Below, one piece after another: positions 56,375 to 64,000 of a stretch of DNA of 64,000 bases. The notes under the pieces are model-generated. The model searched no databases and was not told the origin of the DNA. It saw only the letters and a program-made list of their open reading frames with translations. The position numbers were made by a program, and so were the translations under genes. How positions within the stretch are numbered: the first letter of the stretch is position 1; each line of letters starts with the position of its first letter. The stretch is from Streptomyces violaceoruber (GTDB lineage: Bacteria > Actinomycetota > Actinomycetes > Streptomycetales > Streptomycetaceae), in the NCBI RefSeq assembly GCF_033406955.1, contig NZ_CP137734.1, forward strand, positions 1,922,001 to 1,986,000. Direction: 5' to 3'.

Positions 56375-57870
56375 GCGGCCTTCGCCTCCTTCTCGGTCGC
56401 GGTCGCGGTGGTGGCCGGGGTCTCGGTGATGGTCCTCAGGGTGAACAGGGCCAGCTGGGTGGGCGGGCCCACCTCGGGGTCGTCGGGTCCGACCGGGCGG
56501 AACTCCACGTCGTAGCCGTGGCGTTCGGCGACCGCTCCGGCCCAGGCGCGGAACTCCCCGCGGGTCCACTCGAAGCGGTGGTCGCGGTGGCGGACGTGAC
56601 CGGCGGGCAGGGTCTCCCAGCGCACGTTGTACTCGACGTTGGGGGTGGTGACGACGACGGTGCGCGGGCGGGCCGAGCCGAAGACGGCGTACTCCAGGGC
56701 GGGCAGCCTCGGCAGGTCGAGGTGCTCGATCACCTCGCTGAGTACGGCGGCGTCGTACCCCTTGAGGCGCTTGTCGGTGTAGGCGAGGGAGCCCTGGAAG
56801 AGGCGGACGCGCGCGGCCTGCCGCTCGCCCATGCGGTCCAGCTTGAGCCGCCGGGAGGCGATGGTGAGGGCGCGCACCGACACGTCCACGCCGACGATCT
56901 CGGTGAAGCGCGGCTCCCTGAGCAGCTCGCGCACCAGGTGCCCCTCGCCGCAGCCCAGGTCGAGGACGCGGGCGGCGGCGTGGTCGCGCAGCGCGGTGAG
57001 GATCGCCTCGCGGCGGTGCACGGCGAGCGGGGTCGGCTTCGGCTCCCGCTCGGCCTCCGCCTCGACCGCGTTGTCGATCTCCTCGACCTCGCTGTCGTCG
57101 GTCTCGGCCAGCCGGATCAGCTCCAGCCGGTCCATCGCCTCGCGGGTCAGGGACCAGCGGCGGGACAGGTAGCGGCTGGTGATGAGCTTGTGCTCGGGGT
57201 GGCCGGGCAGCCAGCCCGCCCCGGCCCGCAGCAGCTTGTCGACCTCGTCCGGGGCGACCCAGTAGTGCTTGGCGTCGTCGAGCACCGGGAGGAGGACGTA
57301 CAGGTGGCGCAGGGCGTTCGAGAGGGTGAGGGTCTCGGACTCCAGCACGAGGCGGACGTAGCGCGAGTCGCCCCACTCGGGGAACGCGGTGTCCAGCGGG
57401 ACGGCCTCCACGTCGACCGTCCAGCCGAGCGGCTCGAACAGGCGCCGTACCAGGTCGGGGCCGCCGCGGGCGGGCAGGGCCGGGATCTCGACGCGCAGCG
57501 GCAGCGGCTCGGCGGCGCGCTCGGGGCGGGACTTGCACACGCCGCGCATCGCGCTGGAGAAGACGCTGCTCAGCGCGACGGCGAGGAGGGACGAGGCCGC
57601 GTACGGGCGGTCGTTGACGTACTGGGCGAGGGCCGCGTCGGGGGCGCCGCCGCGGCCCTTGCCCTTGCCGCGCCTGACCAGCGCCACCGCATCGACCTCC
57701 AGCAACAGCGCCGCCGTGCAGCGCTGGTCCTCCGCCTCGGGGTAGAGCACGTGGGCCGTGCCGAAGGAGGTGGAGAACGCCTGCGCCTTCTCGGGATGCT
57801 TGTGCAGCAGGAAACCGAGGTCGGTCGCGGGGTGCTCGGGGGTGCCTGTGGTGGTGAGGGTCAGGAACAT
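56371..57870 (-). CDS. hen1: Hen1: 3'-terminal RNA ribose 2'-O-methyltransferase
   Basis: A 499-residue protein. The N-terminal half (MFLTLTTTGTPEHPATDLGFLLHKHPEKAQ) is the ligase-activating domain of bacterial Hen1. The C-terminal half is the methylase: RVLDLGCGEGHLVREL (about residues 316-331), then AAVLSEVIEHLD and the metal-binding residues around HRDHRFEWTRGEF. It methylates the 2'-OH at the 3' end during repair so the same site cannot be cut again. ATG at 57870. The overlap with pnkp is the usual arrangement for this cassette. Confidence 0.95.
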   Translation of the reverse strand: MFLTLTTTGTPEHPATDLGFLLHKHPEKAQAFSTSFGTAHVLYPEAEDQRCTAALLLEVDAVALVRRGKGKGRGGAPDAALAQYVNDRPYAASSLLAVALSSVFSSAMRGVCKSRPERAAEPLPLRVEIPALPARGGPDLVRRLFEPLGWTVDVEAVPLDTAFPEWGDSRYVRLVLESETLTLSNALRHLYVLLPVLDDAKHYWVAPDEVDKLLRAGAGWLPGHPEHKLITSRYLSRRWSLTREAMDRLELIRLAETDDSEVEEIDNAVEAEAEREPKPTPLAVHRREAILTALRDHAAARVLDLGCGEGHLVRELLREPRFTEIVGVDVSVRALTIASRRLKLDRMGERQAARVRLFQGSLAYTDKRLKGYDAAVLSEVIEHLDLPRLPALEYAVFGSARPRTVVVTTPNVEYNVRWETLPAGHVRHRDHRFEWTRGEFRAWAGAVAERHGYDVEFRPVGPDDPEVGPPTQLALFTLRTITETPATTATATEKEAKAA

Positions 57871-57919
57871 GCGGAGGGCCTCTCCGGCTGGTGGACGGGA
57901 CGGGACGCCGTACGCGCGA

Positions 57920-57948
57920 GAGCCCCCGGGGCGGTACCCCGAGGGCTC
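57920..57948 (-). terminator. Hairpin between the F420-type oxidoreductase gene and hen1
   Basis: A 12-bp stem with one mismatch, GAGCCCCCGGGG / CCCCGAGGGCTC, and a 5-base loop. It lies about 94 bp past the stop of the minus-strand oxidoreductase gene and 50 bp before the hen1 start. It is most likely the terminator of the former; an attenuator in the hen1 leader is an alternative. Confidence 0.65.
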
Positions 57949-58041
57949 CGGCAGGACGACGGTCACACGATCGCACAGGGCGGGTGACCGGCGCCTACGG
58001 TTATTCCGCGGCCTGCCGTCCGGCTGTCCGGCGGGTGGGTC

Positions 58042-58965
58042 TCAGGACAGCTGCGCCTGGACCTGGGAGGAGATCAGCTCCAGGTGGTCCAGGTCGTCGA
58101 GGTCGAGGATCTGGAGGTAGATCCGCTGGGCGCCGGCCTCGGCGTAGCGGCCGATCTTCTCGACGACCTCGGCCGGGGAGCCCGCGAGGCCGTTGGCCTT
58201 CAGCTCCTCCACCTCGCGGCCGATGACGGCGGCGCGCCGGGCGACCTCGGCGTCGTCCTTGCCGACGCAGGCGACCAGGGCGTTGGAGTAGGTGAGCGCG
58301 TCCGCGGCGCGGCCGGCCGCCTCGGCGGCGGCCCGCACCCGGCCGAACTGGCGCTCGGTGTCCTCGATCGAGGCGAACGGCATGTTGAACTCGTCGGCGT
58401 ACTGACCGGCCAGCCGCGGGGTGCGGGTGGCGCCGTGCCCGCCGATGAGCACGGGCACCTTGGCCTGCGCGGGCTTGGGCAGCGCGGGCGAGTCGGTGAG
58501 GTCGTAGAACTTCCCGTGGAAGTCGAAGGTCTTGCCGGTCTCGGTGGCCCACAGACCGGTGACGATGGCCAGCTGCTCCTCCAGGCGGCCGATCTTCTCC
58601 TTCGGGAAGGGGATGCCGTACGCCTTGTGCTCCTCCTCGAACCAGCCGGCGCCCAGGCCCAGCTCGACGCGGCCGCCCGACATCTGGTCGACCTGGGCGA
58701 CCTGGATGGCGAGGACGCCGGGCAGGCGGAAGGTGCCGGCGGTCATGAGGGTGCCGAGGCGGATGCGCTTCGTCTCCCGGGCGAGTCCGGCGAGGGTGAT
58801 CCAGGCGTCGGTGGGGCCGGGGAGTCCGTCCGCGGCGCCCATGCGGAGGTAGTGGTCGCTGCGGAAGAAGGCGTCGAAGCCGAGGTCCTCGGTGGCCTTG
58901 GCCACGGTGAGCAAGGTGTCGTAGGTGGCCCCCTGCTGGGGCTCGGTGAAGATACGGAGATCCAT
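58042..58965 (-). CDS. LLM-class (F420-dependent type) oxidoreductase
   Basis: A 307-residue protein of the luciferase-like monooxygenase superfamily. Landmarks are MDLRIFTEPQQGATYDTLL, GFDAFFRSDHYLRMG, TKRIRLGTLMTAGTFRLPGVLAIQVAQVDQMSGGRVELGLGAGW and VPVLIGGHGATRTPRLAGQYADEFN. Actinobacterial members of this type mostly use F420. The substrate is unknown. The ATG at 58965 is chosen; another ATG at 58974 (MEDMDL) is equally possible. It ends 94 bp before the hairpin at 57920. Confidence 0.85.
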   Translation of the reverse strand: MDLRIFTEPQQGATYDTLLTVAKATEDLGFDAFFRSDHYLRMGAADGLPGPTDAWITLAGLARETKRIRLGTLMTAGTFRLPGVLAIQVAQVDQMSGGRVELGLGAGWFEEEHKAYGIPFPKEKIGRLEEQLAIVTGLWATETGKTFDFHGKFYDLTDSPALPKPAQAKVPVLIGGHGATRTPRLAGQYADEFNMPFASIEDTERQFGRVRAAAEAAGRAADALTYSNALVACVGKDDAEVARRAAVIGREVEELKANGLAGSPAEVVEKIGRYAEAGAQRIYLQILDLDDLDHLELISSQVQAQLS

Positions 58966-59145
58966 GTCTTCCATCCTGCCTGCTCGGCGCGGGGGTACGG
59001 CACAGGCTCCACGCCGCGGCGCGCGGGCCGCGGGGCCCAGGGGGTGTCGTCTGGATCGAGCAGGCCGCGGCCGGCGGTGCCTTGTGGCCGACCCGAGCGG
59101 GGTCTGGTGCGTGCAGCTGCAAGGGGAGGAGGGCGGCAACGCGAT

Positions 59146-59183
59146 GGGGTCCCCCCACGCGAGCGCAGTCGAGCGTCGGGGAG
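59146..59183. repeat. Streptomyces-type intergenic repeat
   Basis: GGGGTCCCCCCACGCGAGCG followed by CAGTCGAGCGTCGGGGAG: a short near-palindromic block of the kind scattered in Streptomyces intergenic regions. It lies in the 291-bp gap 58966-59256, which shows no coding sequence. Family assignment is from memory of such sequences. Confidence 0.45.
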
Positions 59184-59256
59184 TTGGCAACCGACGACAA
59201 CGCCGCAGATGCGCGTGCCAGACCCCGCGACCCCGGCAAGATCCAAACCACACCCC

Positions 59257-59727
59257 CTAGCCCGCCTCCCGCTCGGGTAAGTGCGCGTCGCGGTCCGCCA
59301 GTTTGCGCAGCATCTCGAGGACCCGGTCGCGCGACTCGTCCGCCGCGTCGATGGCCTCCATGCACTGCCAGTACGTCGCCTCGTCGTCGGCGGCGCAGGC
59401 GACGCCCACGAGGGCGATGCCGGTCTCGCCGAGCAGGGTGCCCAGGCGCATCAGGGCCTGCCGGGCGTCGCCCAGTTCGGTGAGCTGGGCGGCGCGCAGC
59501 TCGCCCGGGGCCAGCTCCGGGGTGTGCAGCACTCCGCAGCCGCGGCCCGCCAGCTCGGTCAATCCGATGGCCTCGCCGCGCAGTTCGGGTGGTCCGTGGA
59601 CCGCCAGCCGGCTGCCGATCGCCTGGGCCAGGGCCTGCACCTGCCACACCTCCGTCAGGACCTCCGGCACCTCGCCGCCGGCGGCCAGGGCACGCCCACT
59701 CGTCACGATGAGCCGCACAGCGTCCAT
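59257..59727 (-). CDS. Conserved Streptomyces protein, DUF6099-like
   Basis: A 156-residue, mostly helical cytoplasmic protein (MDAVRLIVTSGRALAAGG, ALAQAIGSRLAVHGPPELRGEA, CAADDEATYWQCMEAIDAADESRDRVLEMLRKLADRD). It resembles the DUF6099 family of actinomycetes from memory. No catalytic motif can be seen; several Cys and His are scattered. ATG at 59727. It stands alone between the repeat region and the MazG-like gene, with a 181-bp gap before the latter. Function unknown. Confidence 0.65.
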   Translation of the reverse strand: MDAVRLIVTSGRALAAGGEVPEVLTEVWQVQALAQAIGSRLAVHGPPELRGEAIGLTELAGRGCGVLHTPELAPGELRAAQLTELGDARQALMRLGTLLGETGIALVGVACAADDEATYWQCMEAIDAADESRDRVLEMLRKLADRDAHLPEREAG

Positions 59728-59908
59728 GCGCTGCCCCCGTCTGTCCGACGCGCCGCGGCGCGTCCGCCCGAACTCCGTTGTCCACTACCCAGAGTGAAGG
59801 CGTGTGGGGCGAAAAGCTAGAGGAAGGCGGAAATCTTCGGACACCATCGCGATTTCTGGCCGGAATCTGACTGCGGAGAGTGATAGCGGAGTGGTTGGCT
59901 CCCCGAGC

Positions 59909-60262
59909 TCAGCCCTCCGGTCGACCCACCTCGCCCGCCACCGGGAACCGGGACTCGTTGCGCTCGATCTTCTCTTCCAGCGCGGCCAGCGGGTCGACTC
60001 CGAGGACCTCGCAGAACTGGAGGAGATACGCAAGGACGTCGGCGACCTCGTCCCGGACCCGGTGGGCGGTGTCCGGGTCGGTCATGACGCGGGCCGACTG
60101 CTCGGGCGTCAGCCACTGGAAGATCTCGAGGAGTTCGGAGGCCTCCACGCTCAGCGCGGCGGCCAGGTTCTTGGGGGTGTGGTAGGGCTGCCAGTCGCGC
60201 GCGGCGGCGAACTCGGCCAGCCTGCGGCGCAGTGCGGCGAGGTCACGGGGGTGATCGGTCAC
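59909..60262 (-). CDS. MazG-like nucleotide pyrophosphohydrolase
   Basis: A 117-residue protein of the small MazG/RS21-C6 type. The metal-binding motif ASELLEIFQWL (E-x-x-E) and DEVADVLAYLLQFCEVLGVD (E-x-x-D) are intact, with WQPYHTPKNLAAALSVE before them. It hydrolyses (d)NTPs to monophosphates, often to clear non-canonical nucleotides. GTG at 60262 overlaps the stop of the upstream ATPase gene as GTGA, so the pair is translationally coupled. Confidence 0.88.
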   Translation of the reverse strand: MTDHPRDLAALRRRLAEFAAARDWQPYHTPKNLAAALSVEASELLEIFQWLTPEQSARVMTDPDTAHRVRDEVADVLAYLLQFCEVLGVDPLAALEEKIERNESRFPVAGEVGRPEG

Positions 60263-61467
60263 GGGCTCAGGTGTACCACCGTGACGCCGCCCGCCGCGGC
60301 CGCCCCTGCCTGCCCCGCCTCCCCCACCGCTTCGACCGCCTCGACCGCCCACGACGCGTCGGCGACCGCTGCGACGAGGCGGATGTGTCCGCGGTCGCAC
60401 ATCCGCGCCGCCAGCCGGAGCAGTTCGGCGCGCTGGCGCACGTCGAGGCCGCGGTCGAAGCCGTCGGCGAGGACGGTGAGCGTCTGCAGCGCGGCGGGCA
60501 CCTCGCCGGCCGGGTCGACCTCCAGCACGCCGGGGCCGGTGAACAGCACCAGGGCGAGGGCGAGGAAGCGCAGCTCGCCGTAGCCGAGGCGGCCGAGGCC
60601 GGTGCGGACGCCGTCGCCCCGGTCGAGGAGCGCGCCGACCACACCGCCGAGGGCCGGTTCGGCCAGGACGTCCTCGACGGGGCCGGCGCATCCGGCACGT
60701 ACCGCCGCGACGAACTGCGCGTGCCGCCGGCCGCACTCGGCGCGGGTGCGCCACAGCACGTCGGCGAGGTTGTCGCAGCCGCCGAGCAGGCGCCCCGAGC
60801 CGGTGGGTACGGGCTCCCGCATCCGGCCCGGCCGCGGATCGCAGGCGAAGACGGAGCGCAGCGCGACCACCATCTGCTCGGCCGCCGCGAGCACCCTGCG
60901 CTGCCCGTCCGTCTTGCCGGCCACCCGCAGCGGCAGCAGCGGGGTGCCGAGCCGGTCGTCGGGCAGCGGGGCACGGGTCACGGGCGCCGACCCGGCCGTG
61001 TGCCAGGCCGCCTGCACGGCACGGCGGCCCGGGTCGCGCAGGGCCGTCTCCAGCAGCACCACGCCGTCCGCGGTCAGCCGCTCCCCCACGATGCGCAGTT
61101 CGGGCTCGGCCTGCACGGCGACGTCCAGGTGAACCGGCCCTTCCGCGCCGTCGGCCGTGCAGCCGATGCGGAAGCCCCGGCGGTGCTGCGCGTCGGGCCG
61201 GGCCCGCTCGGGCACGCAGGCGCCCGGGTCCGGGAACACCGCGCCGAGTTCCGCGCCGCCGCCGAGCCGGGCCAGGGCGTCGTACGCCCGCAGCGCACTG
61301 GTCTTGCCGCTGCCGCTGGGCCCGGCGAGCACGGTGAGCGGCCCGAGCCGCAGCACGGCGCGCCGGTGCCCGGCGAAGGCGGACAGCCGCAGCTGGGTGA
61401 TGCGGGGACGGTCGGGGACCGGGGCGACGGACGCCGGTAAGGCGGAGGACGCAGATGACGCTGCCAT
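60259..61467 (-). CDS. AAA-type ATP-binding protein
   Basis: A 402-residue predicted ATPase of the AAA_15/21 type. Walker A is AGPSGSGKTSALRAYDAL near residue 49, the signature region is RLGYGELRFLALALVLF, and the Walker B position reads PGVLEVDPAG. A long Ala-rich N-terminus precedes the fold. Its H-loop is not obvious. It is coupled to the MazG-like gene, suggesting a shared function such as nucleotide or DNA quality control, but no partner complex is known. ATG at 61467, divergent in no clear operon beyond these two. Confidence 0.75.
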   Translation of the reverse strand: MAASSASSALPASVAPVPDRPRITQLRLSAFAGHRRAVLRLGPLTVLAGPSGSGKTSALRAYDALARLGGGAELGAVFPDPGACVPERARPDAQHRRGFRIGCTADGAEGPVHLDVAVQAEPELRIVGERLTADGVVLLETALRDPGRRAVQAAWHTAGSAPVTRAPLPDDRLGTPLLPLRVAGKTDGQRRVLAAAEQMVVALRSVFACDPRPGRMREPVPTGSGRLLGGCDNLADVLWRTRAECGRRHAQFVAAVRAGCAGPVEDVLAEPALGGVVGALLDRGDGVRTGLGRLGYGELRFLALALVLFTGPGVLEVDPAGEVPAALQTLTVLADGFDRGLDVRQRAELLRLAARMCDRGHIRLVAAVADASWAVEAVEAVGEAGQAGAAAAGGVTVVHLSP

Positions 61468-61562
61468 ATGCGGACCGTAGGTCTCCGCCGGACGGCGAAC
61501 CGTTTTGCCCGGACGGCTTTCCTACGATCGGGGGACCGGACGGTCAGGGCCGGAGCGGACCG

Positions 61563-61955
61563 TCACACTCCCGGCACCCCCGCCGCACTCTCCATCAGCC
61601 CGTTCACCTCGGTGCCTGCCGGGGTCAGCAGGAAGACGTTGCGGTCCACCCGGTGCATACCGCTGGCCAGGCCGAAGACGACGCCCGTACTGAAGTCCAG
61701 GACCCGCTTGGCCACCTCGCCCTCGGCGCTGGTCAGGTCCAGGAGCACCGGGATCCCCGCCATCAGGGTCTCGGCGACCTCGCGGGCGTCCGCGAACACG
61801 TTGATCCTCAGGACGACGAAACGGCGGCGCCGCTCCGTCTCCGCCTCGGGCATCGCCCGGTGACCGACCGCGGACGGCCAGGCGTCGCGCCCACGCAGCG
61901 GAACTACCTGGGCGAGCCCTTCCCACTGTTCATCGGTGACGTCGTGGCTGTTCAC
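61563..61955 (-). CDS. sflB: SepF-like cell division protein (SflB type)
   Basis: A 130-residue SepF homologue. RRFVVLRINVFADAREVAETLMAGIPVLLDLTSAEGEVAKRVLDFSTGVVFGLASGMHRVDRNVFLLTP shows the SepF core, given here as landmarks from RRFVVLRIN to NVFLLTP. SepF ties FtsZ to the membrane; the Streptomyces SepF-like proteins SflA and SflB modulate Z-ring placement in sporulation. No N-terminal membrane helix is obvious. GTG at 61955 (VNSHDVTDEQW) is chosen over an in-frame GTG at 61973 because GGGGGAG lies just upstream of it. It is separate from the AAA gene (95 bp). Confidence 0.82.
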   Translation of the reverse strand: MNSHDVTDEQWEGLAQVVPLRGRDAWPSAVGHRAMPEAETERRRRFVVLRINVFADAREVAETLMAGIPVLLDLTSAEGEVAKRVLDFSTGVVFGLASGMHRVDRNVFLLTPAGTEVNGLMESAAGVPGV

Positions 61956-62178
61956 CGGCTCCCCCGATTTCACTCGCCTTCATTGCCTGCACCAGCCAAT
62001 TCTTACGCCAAGTCACCCGTTCGGCCCAACAGCGACACGGTTGGCGACGCTCCGTGTCCGGTGATTGTCCGGTGCCGGGCCGGGTACTCAGCGACAGCCG
62101 CCGCGCCCGTGCGGGTGCCCGACAGCGGGAACCGCCGCCGCGCCGACGGACGTACGCCGTCACACGAAGGAGTGCCCA

Positions 62179-64000
62179 TGGGTGCGCTGGACCTGCCCGA
62201 GCCCGTCACGCGCGAGGGGGCACCGCCGAAGGTCGACACCGCCGCCCTCCGGAACGCCCTGCGCGAGCGGGTGGACGGTGAGGTCCGCTTCGACGCCGGG
62301 AGCCGGGCCGCCTACTCCACGGACGCGTCGAACTTCCGGCAGACCCCGCTCGGCGTGGTCGTCCCGCGTACCCCGGAGGCCGGGGTGGAGGCGGTGGCCG
62401 TGGCCCGGGAGTTCGGCGCGCCGGTGCTCTCGCGCGGTGGCGGGACCAGCCTGGCCGGGCAGTGCACCAACGCGGGCGTGGTCCTCGACTGGTCGAAGTA
62501 CTGCACCCGGGTGGAGTCCGTGGACCCCGGCGCCCGCACCTGCGTCGTCCAGCCCGGGATCGTGCTCGACGACCTCAACCGGCAACTCGCGCCGCACGGC
62601 CTGCGCTACGGCCCCGAGCCCGCCACCCACCCCAACTGCACCATCGGCGGCATGATCGGCAACAACTCGTGCGGTGCCACCGCGCAGGCGCACGGCAAGG
62701 TCGTGGACAACATCGCCCGCCTGGAGGTGCTGCTGTACGACGGCACCCGCTTCTGGTGCGGGGAGACGGACGACGAGGAGTACGCCGAGATCGAGCGGCA
62801 GGGCGACCTGCGGGCGACCGTCTACCGGCGGTTGCGGGCACTGCGCGACACCTACGGGGACGAGATCCGCCGTCGGTTCCCGGACGTCCCGCGCCGGGTC
62901 TCCGGCTACAACCTGGACTCCCTGCTGCCGGAGTTCGGCTTCGACGTGGCAGGGCTGCTGGTGGGCAGCGAGTCGACGCTGGTCACGGTGGTGCGGGCGG
63001 AGCTGGAGCTGGTTCCGGTGGTGAGGGAACGCTCCCTGCTGGTCCTCGGGTTCGACAGCATCGACAAGGCCGCCGACGCGGTGCCCGACATCCTGCCGCA
63101 CGAGCCGATCGCCCTGGAGGGCGTCGACGCCCGGCTGGTGCGCGACGAGCGGATCAAGCACCTGAACCCCGAGGCGCTGGCCGAGATGCCCGAGGGCAAC
63201 GCCTACCTGATGGTGCAGTTCGGCGGGGACACCGTCGAGGAGGCCGACGCGCGGGCGCACCGGATGCTGGAGGCCGTGCACCGCTCCGAGCACGACGCCG
63301 ACTGCGCGTTCCTGGACGACCCCTCGCACGAGGAGGACCTGTGGCAGGTCCGCGAGGCCGGGCTCGGCGCCACCGCGCACATCCCGGGCAAGCCCGACAC
63401 CTTCGAGGGCTGGGAGGACTCGGCGGTCTCCCCCGAGAAGCTGGGCGACTACCTGCGGCGGCTGCGCGGCCTGTTCGAGGAGTTCGGGTACCTGAGCGAC
63501 ACGGGTCCGAGCCTGTACGGCCACTTCGGGCAGGGCTGCGTGCACACCCGGATCCCGTTCGACCTGTACACCGCGGACGGGGTGGCGACGTACCGGAGGT
63601 TCATGGAGCGGGCCGCCGATCTCGTCGTCGAGTTCGGCGGCTCGCTGTCCGGCGAGCACGGGGACGGGCAGAGCCGGGGCGAGTTGCTGGGGCGGATGTA
63701 CGGGGACCGGCTCGTGGAGGCGTTCGGGCGGCTGAAGGCCGTGTTCGACCCGCTGGACCGGATGAACCCGGGGAAGGTCGTCGCGCCGTACGGACTGGAC
63801 GACAACCTGCGGCTCGGCGGTGACTGGGCCCCGTTCGAGCCCCGCGACCTGCACTTCCGCTTCCCGCACGACGGAGGTTCGTTCTCCCAGGCGGCCAACC
63901 GCTGCGTCGGCGTCGGCAAGTGCCGGCAGCACACCAGCGACGGCACGGTGATGTGCCCGTCGTACCAGGTGACCCGGGAGGAGGAGCACTCGACGCGGGG
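62179..64000 (+). CDS. FAD-linked oxidoreductase with Fe-S region (partial)
   Basis: Open from ATG at 62179 (MGALDLPEPVTREG; ribosome site GAAGGAG at 62168-62174) to the window end with no stop, so at least 607 codons. The FAD-binding domain is of the VAO/D-lactate dehydrogenase type: GVVVPRTPEAGVEAV, GAPVLSRGGGTSLAGQC, HPNCTIGGMIGNNSCGATA. The C-terminal FAD-oxidase domain includes GGSLSGEHGDGQSRGE and MNPGKVVAPY. The beginning of an Fe-S binding region, CVGVGKCRQH...MCPSYQ, is at the edge. Such proteins oxidise 2-hydroxy acids and are about 950-1000 residues. The substrate is unknown. Confidence 0.88.

Noticed and set aside
52511..56515. 1334-codon plus-strand open frame over the antiporter and pnkp
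   Set aside because: Overlaps two genes with full family motifs; itself shows only Gly/Ala/Arg-rich sequence.

Overview
The base composition (above 70% G+C, strong G/C preference at third codon positions, few rare codons) and the gene families point to a Streptomyces chromosome. Telling families are DUF397 with an Xre partner, HATPase anti-sigma-like proteins, DUF5999, DUF2637, a SepF-like protein of the SflB type and a Pnkp-Hen1 RNA-repair cassette. No rRNA, tRNA or CRISPR array was seen. All assignments come from reading the sequence and knowledge of the families; no search was run.

Positions 1 to about 33,000 form a conflict/defence island. It opens with the end of a protein kinase gene, then a SNF2-family helicase (788-3769, DrmD-like) and a 1719-residue N6-adenine methylase (3783-8942, DrmMI-like). 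After 9.5 kb of other genes comes a 2321-residue DEAD-box helicase with a DUF1998-type zinc region and nuclease-like tail (18496-25461, DruE or DrmA/DrmB-like). That gene overlaps by ATGA a UvrD-type helicase carrying a RelE-like amino-terminal domain (25458-27731). Together these resemble a DISARM/Druantia hybrid without the DrmC phospholipase-D nuclease. The stretch between the two halves holds an Xre-DUF397-HATPase set, an EACC1-like gene followed by a caspase fused to a superfamily 1 helicase, a beta-family gene on the other strand, and an overlapping AAA ATPase/TOPRIM pair. Downstream lie a frameshifted repeat-protein remnant, a secreted transglycosylase, and a lipoprotein gene overlapping a TIR-transmembrane-WD40 gene.

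Positions 33,300-38,400 hold a thiol-redox operon (small secreted protein, CPVCN membrane protein, DsbA-like, CcdA-like) and small Streptomyces-specific genes. Positions 38,400-47,800 carry an aryl-CoA catabolic cluster: aryl-CoA ligase and PaaX-type regulator in one direction, acyl-CoA dehydrogenase with RidA and enoyl-CoA hydratase with a bifunctional flavin hydroxylase in the other. Anthranilate or salicylate is the likely substrate. Two promoter regions in this cluster share the same composite element, GTTATC-N9-TGACTGTCGTCAC, a good candidate for the PaaX operator.

From 47,900 to the end the content looks like conserved Streptomyces chromosome: an arginine-deiminase group (arcA, ornithine carbamoyltransferase, amino-acid permease), a cation/proton antiporter, the pnkp-hen1 cassette, an F420-type oxidoreductase, a MazG-like hydrolase with an AAA partner, sflB, and the start of a large FAD/Fe-S oxidoreductase cut by the window edge.
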